From positions 1 to 35,308 of the forward strand of contig JAOTTP010000028.1 in assembly GCA_029864405.1 (NCBI GenBank): a stretch of DNA of 35,308 bases, read 5' to 3'. This stretch comes from Nitrospirota bacterium (lineage in GTDB: Bacteria > Nitrospirota > Nitrospiria > Nitrospirales > UBA8639). The position numbers were made by a program, and so were the translations under genes. Position 1 is the first letter of the stretch. Each line of letters opens with the position of its first letter. The notes below the pieces were generated by a model, which saw only the letters and a program-made list of their open reading frames with translations, made no database searches and was not told the origin of the DNA. This document shows positions 33,516-35,308 of the stretch, one piece after another.

Positions 33516-35084
33516 ATGAAACCCGCAACCTTCACTGGCCCCACCACTCCATCTTCCTTCCTGGAAAGTCTGCTCGAAGAAGCCCCGGAAACATTGCCCA
33601 TCCTCCGGCAAAGTTGCATCCAAGTCTTAAATCTTACTCAGGATAAACGCTCAAATGCCAGCGACATTGGAGAAATCATCATGCGCGATCAAGCCATGAT
33701 GGCGAATGTCATCAAAATCGCTAATAGCCCTGCCTATCATACCCGCACACCAGTCAAAACCCCAACCTATGCGGTGGCCCTTATCGGCTTTGACGTCATT
33801 CGCGCCATGGTGGTCTCTGCGCAATTAATCGAACAAGCCGACACCTTCGGAGCCAACACCGCCAACTTGAAGCATATCTTAGCTCGGGCTCTGGTCGCCG
33901 GAACTCAGGCGCAGGAACTGGGAAAAGCCATGAAGTACGGGGATGCGGGATCCTTATTTACCAATGCCATGCTCTACTCACTAGGAGACCTCATCCTTGC
34001 CCTCTGCCGATCCGATGCGGCCGAACAATTGGAAGCCATACGCCGCGAGAATCCGGCCAACGTCCCTAAAGCCGAATTGGCGCTATTAGGACGACCACTA
34101 CCCGTCATCGCTGCCGCCATGGCTAAACACTGGAACTTGCCGGACAGCCTGGTTCAACTCCTGGAGAAAAAGCCTGTCTGGCCTCAATCACGGCCCGAAG
34201 CAGATCAACAGATTATGGGAAGCATCGTCCGAGCCGCTAATGAACTCAGCTATTGTCTCCTCAACCCATTGGCTGCCGGACAGGGAGAGGTACTCCAAAG
34301 CCTAATCAAAGAGTTTCTTCCCCCATTTGGCCTCTCAATGATCCAATTAGAACACACCGTGTCCAAAGCCTTTAGCCAAGCCTCAGAAATCGCCTCGGCC
34401 ATCAACATTGATCGACAGCACTTTCTTCCCGCTGCTGATCCTGAACACACACCTATTCACAATCAACACTTACATCGCCTCACCCAAACCATCCGACAGG
34501 CCCTACACCCTGAAGGGACTCCTTTTGCGGAATCGGCAGAACCGGCTCAGCAAGAATCATCTTCTCTCCCCCCCTCACCCACATCAGATAGACCATTGCT
34601 AGATTTCACCATTCAATCCATGAAAATATCTGAACCCTCCTCGCTGCTCACCTTTGCCACCCGAACTCTCTATGCTTCATACGGATTTGAACGAGTCTGG
34701 CTTGCATTGGTGGTACCAGGAAAAGATAAGCTCGAAGCCAAAATCGGCTATGGGCCACATGCGGAAACGATCCAGGACGTGTTTCATTGCTCTCTGACCC
34801 GTGGAAATTTCTGGGACCGACTCCTCCATCAGTTTCACCCTATTCAATATGCTTCACTGGTCAAAGAAGGGGAAGTCGGAGGAATGCCAACTGACTTTCT
34901 GAAATACTGGGGCGATCAACCAGGACTTGCTGGAACCTTATATGCCCCTAATAGACCTATCGGGTTCATCTTGGTGGACCGAGGCTCTACGGGGCATCCA
35001 TTGACCGACACGGATTTTGCCGCCTTCGCATTGGTGTTATCCCAAACCAACGCCAACCTGGCTCGATTAGCCAACAAGCACTAA
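33516..35084 (+). CDS. HDOD domain signalling protein with C-terminal GAF-like region
   Basis: A 522-residue cytoplasmic protein. The HDOD domain spans about 15-225 (LPILRQSCIQVLNL, ANVIKIANSPAY, YAVALIGFDVIRAMV) and lacks the metal His-Asp pair of true HD-GYP phosphodiesterases, as is normal for HDOD. A helical middle part and a Pro/Ser-rich linker (about 335-360) lead to a C-terminal region (about 365-515) with GAF-like features (FERVWLALVVPG, IGFILVDRGS, DTDFAAFALVLSQTNANL). HDOD proteins act in signal output linked to motility, biofilm and cell-cycle control; the partner here is unknown. The start ATG lacks a clear Shine-Dalgarno. Confidence 0.82.
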   Translation: MKPATFTGPTTPSSFLESLLEEAPETLPILRQSCIQVLNLTQDKRSNASDIGEIIMRDQAMMANVIKIANSPAYHTRTPVKTPTYAVALIGFDVIRAMVVSAQLIEQADTFGANTANLKHILARALVAGTQAQELGKAMKYGDAGSLFTNAMLYSLGDLILALCRSDAAEQLEAIRRENPANVPKAELALLGRPLPVIAAAMAKHWNLPDSLVQLLEKKPVWPQSRPEADQQIMGSIVRAANELSYCLLNPLAAGQGEVLQSLIKEFLPPFGLSMIQLEHTVSKAFSQASEIASAINIDRQHFLPAADPEHTPIHNQHLHRLTQTIRQALHPEGTPFAESAEPAQQESSSLPPSPTSDRPLLDFTIQSMKISEPSSLLTFATRTLYASYGFERVWLALVVPGKDKLEAKIGYGPHAETIQDVFHCSLTRGNFWDRLLHQFHPIQYASLVKEGEVGGMPTDFLKYWGDQPGLAGTLYAPNRPIGFILVDRGSTGHPLTDTDFAAFALVLSQTNANLARLANKH

Positions 35085-35103
35085 TTTAAATTGGACGAAA
35101 TGT

Positions 35104-35131
35104 GGCACTCTTCTTTTTTGAGAAGGGTGCC
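35104..35131 (+). terminator. Terminator-like hairpin after the HDOD gene
   Basis: GGCACTCTTC (35104-35113) pairs with GAAGGGTGCC (35122-35131), with one G-T wobble and an 8-nt T-rich loop, 20 bp after the stop codon. The T-tract after it is short and broken, so termination may be partial. Confidence 0.6.
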
Positions 35132-35247
35132 TGCACGATTTTGTTCTAAGGATTATTATGGGCAATTTTCTCATACCCACGAGATATGTAAACCGTGTTC
35201 TGACTGGATTTTTGAGGGGAGCGGGAACAAAAACTACGTAATATTTC

Positions 35248-35308
35248 TGGTGAGCCGCGTGCGGCTCGAACGCACGACCCTCGCCTTAATAGGGCGATGC
35301 TCTACCAA
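35248..35308 (-). tRNA. Partial tRNA, anticodon ATT (Asn codon AAU), cut by window edge
   Basis: The 3' 61 nt of a minus-strand tRNA. It has an encoded CCA (35248-35250), discriminator A (35251), the acceptor 3' strand GCGGCTC, a T arm GTGCG/CGCAC with loop TTCGAGC, and an anticodon stem TCGCC/GGCGA with loop CTATTAA. The anticodon is therefore ATT at 35288-35290. U36 and A37 fit an ANN-decoding, t6A-modified tRNA. Bacterial tRNA-Asn normally has GTT and discriminator G, so this is either a diverged extra copy or a tRNA of unusual function. The 5' acceptor strand and part of the D arm lie outside the window. Confidence 0.7.

Overview
The window looks like chromosomal DNA of a Nitrospirota bacterium, probably a Nitrospira-type lineage of moderate GC content (low fifties by eye). 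This rests on gene content and order and on protein flavour, not on any database search: a citramalate synthase in an aspartate-family operon, an ihfA-merR-tRNA-Pro cluster, a rimP-nusA-infB-ylxP-rbfA-truB-rpsO-pnp-M16 operon, and two secreted proteins I cannot place outside this kind of genome. Most of the window is well-packed housekeeping DNA. The unusual signals lie in single proteins, in control sites between genes, and at the two ends.

Layout. (1) Positions 1-1356 are accessory: an AT-rich endonuclease/exonuclease/phosphatase gene whose 3' end runs into a palindromic repeat and lacks its last catalytic motif, then about 635 bp without a credible gene that holds a dispersed intergenic repeat. 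(2) 1357-4280 (minus) is an envelope glycosylation operon: GT2 polyprenyl-phosphate glycosyltransferase, a small membrane LAB_N protein, and a GT39/ArnT-like transferase, behind a sigma70-type promoter. (3) 4521-4775 (plus) is a small acidic helical protein with its own promoter. (4) 4858-5678 (minus) is ihfA, a MerR regulator and tRNA-Pro(GGG). (5) 5803-13624 (minus) is an amino-acid operon in transcription order alaC-like, hom, thrC, an ApgM-like protein, lysC, cimA. It covers aspartate to threonine plus the citramalate entry to isoleucine. The ApgM-like protein sits where a homoserine kinase is expected but has lost almost all the catalytic residues of its superfamily. A near-consensus promoter followed by a perfect 14-bp palindrome suggests repressor control.

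(6) 13877-19669 (plus) holds pdxJ, the NAD(P)HX repair enzyme nnrE/nnrD, tsaE and mutS, closed by a strong bidirectional terminator. (7) 19739-20968 (minus) holds two unrecognised signal-peptide proteins, apparently co-transcribed from a good promoter. (8) 21162-31196 (minus) is the transcription/translation operon rimP, nusA, infB, ylxP-like, rbfA, truB, rpsO, pnp and an M16 peptidase. An intrinsic terminator sits directly upstream of rimP and looks like a leader attenuator. (9) 31438-35084 holds a MinD/FlhG-like ATPase (plus), a SWIM zinc-finger coiled-coil protein (minus) and an HDOD signalling protein with a C-terminal GAF-like region (plus). (10) The right edge cuts a minus-strand tRNA gene whose anticodon reads ATT, which is very unusual for a bacterium.

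Best candidates for something undescribed: the catalytically stripped ApgM-like protein in the threonine operon, the promoter plus palindrome controlling that operon, the perfect 15-bp inverted repeat around the pdxJ start, the rimP leader terminator, and the ATT-anticodon tRNA. I found no CRISPR array, prophage, transposase or defence island.
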